The position numbers and the translations under genes were made by a program. From Hahellaceae bacterium (GTDB lineage: Bacteria; Pseudomonadota; Gammaproteobacteria; Pseudomonadales; Oleiphilaceae): a stretch of DNA of 64,000 bases. Below, one piece after another: positions 63,751 through 64,000 of the stretch. The notes beneath the pieces are model-generated. The model saw nothing but the letters and a program-made list of their open reading frames with translations, made no database searches and was not told the origin of the DNA. Position 1 is the stretch's first letter, and each line of letters starts with the position of its first letter. Location of the stretch: contig JACKOD010000004.1 of NCBI GenBank assembly GCA_024234505.1, positions 527,001 to 591,000 of the forward strand. The letters run 5' to 3'.

Positions 63751-64000
63751 TTTTTGTTTCCAAAGCGAATGCGTTTGCAAAAAGTAGACAAGTTGTCCTT
63801 GCCGCTAATTTTTACTCGTTTCAATTCATACCAGCGATCGCTCGGTTTGTCGTCAACGCCTTCGACCGTGGTAACTGCATTCAGGAAACCGGCTTGTGCG
63901 ACTAATTCGGGGTCGCGTTCGGAATAAATCCCAAACGGATAAGCAAAACTGGTGACGGACGTTTTGTACGTGCGCTCCAAATACGCTCGTGAGGCAGCGA
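63747..64000 (-). CDS. Polysaccharide deacetylase-like protein, 5' end cut by window
   Basis: Only the last 83 or so codons are inside; the frame stays open to the right edge and a TTG at 63980 is not a likely start. The segment VTSFAYPFGIYSERDPELVAQAGFLNAVTTVEG matches the late part of NodB-type carbohydrate deacetylases, where YPFG and the A-GF-A-T pattern recur. The catalytic Asp-His-His motifs would be in the missing part. It leads the polysaccharide operon and is coupled to the ELM1 gene by a four-base overlap. Confidence 0.78.
   Translation of the reverse strand, partial: AASRAYLERTYKTSVTSFAYPFGIYSERDPELVAQAGFLNAVTTVEGVDDKPSDRWYELKRVKISGKDNLSTFCKRIRFGNKK

Overview
The window reads as chromosomal DNA of a free-living, probably marine or aquatic, gammaproteobacterium. 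The gene orders glnA - DUF4124 gene - ntrB - ntrC, zapA - 6S RNA - fau, ygfB - pepP - ubiH - ubiI, ubiE - ubiJ - ubiB - hisI - hisE - tatABC and glnE - ilvE - LPS genes are all typical of that class. MSHA pilus, wax ester synthase and polyhydroxyalkanoate-type genes point to the Oceanospirillales/Cellvibrionales/Alteromonadales side rather than to enterics. I cannot name the genus. No tRNA, rRNA, insertion sequence, prophage or CRISPR array was seen. Both ends cut genes: mshQ on the left and a polysaccharide deacetylase-like gene on the right.

Layout. 0-4.3 kb: the end of an MSHA locus (mshQ). 4.3-9.6 kb: a nitrogen-control block on the minus strand (glnA, a DUF4124 lipoprotein/secreted protein gene, ntrB, ntrC). 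It has a sigma-54 promoter and paired NtrC-type enhancer sites upstream of glnA, and further NtrC-like sites before ntrB. 9.7-14.5 kb: typA, dtd, an outer-membrane porin and a CYTH triphosphatase-like gene. 14.6-21.6 kb: a lipid-flavoured region with a crotonase, an unknown FFLEELY-type protein, an alpha/beta hydrolase, a wax ester synthase/DGAT, a CDP-archaeol-synthase-like membrane protein and a metallophosphoesterase. 21.8-26.0 kb: GAPDH, an EAL-CBS-GGDEF protein and NhaA.

26.1-31.2 kb: a compact candidate singlet-oxygen / light-stress module. It holds an ECF sigma factor with a ChrR-like zinc/cupin anti-sigma, an FAD oxidoreductase, a DUF523/DUF1722 protein and a DNA photolyase. Two promoter-like sequences, both TGATCT-N16-CGTA, precede the FAD gene and the DUF523 gene. 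31.3-34.7 kb: an MFS transporter, ilvA, and a 48-residue membrane peptide behind a leader with three small hairpins. 34.7-41.5 kb: fau, 6S RNA, zapA, a ZapB-like coiled-coil gene, ygfB, pepP, ubiH and ubiI.

41.4-48.0 kb: a long minus-strand series (ubiE, ubiJ, ubiB, hisI, hisE, tatA, tatB, tatC, rsmE), so five ubiquinone genes lie within 10 kb. 48.2-51.7 kb: a PHA-system protein, a long-chain acyl-CoA synthetase and a two-TM potassium channel. 51.9-55.9 kb: glnE (the enzyme that modifies the glutamine synthetase encoded at 8-9 kb) and ilvE. 56-64 kb: a surface-polysaccharide cluster with an O-antigen ligase on the plus strand, then on the minus strand a deacetylase, an ELM1-family protein, three recognisable glycosyltransferases, an acetyltransferase, a WecE-like sugar aminotransferase and one unrecognised protein.
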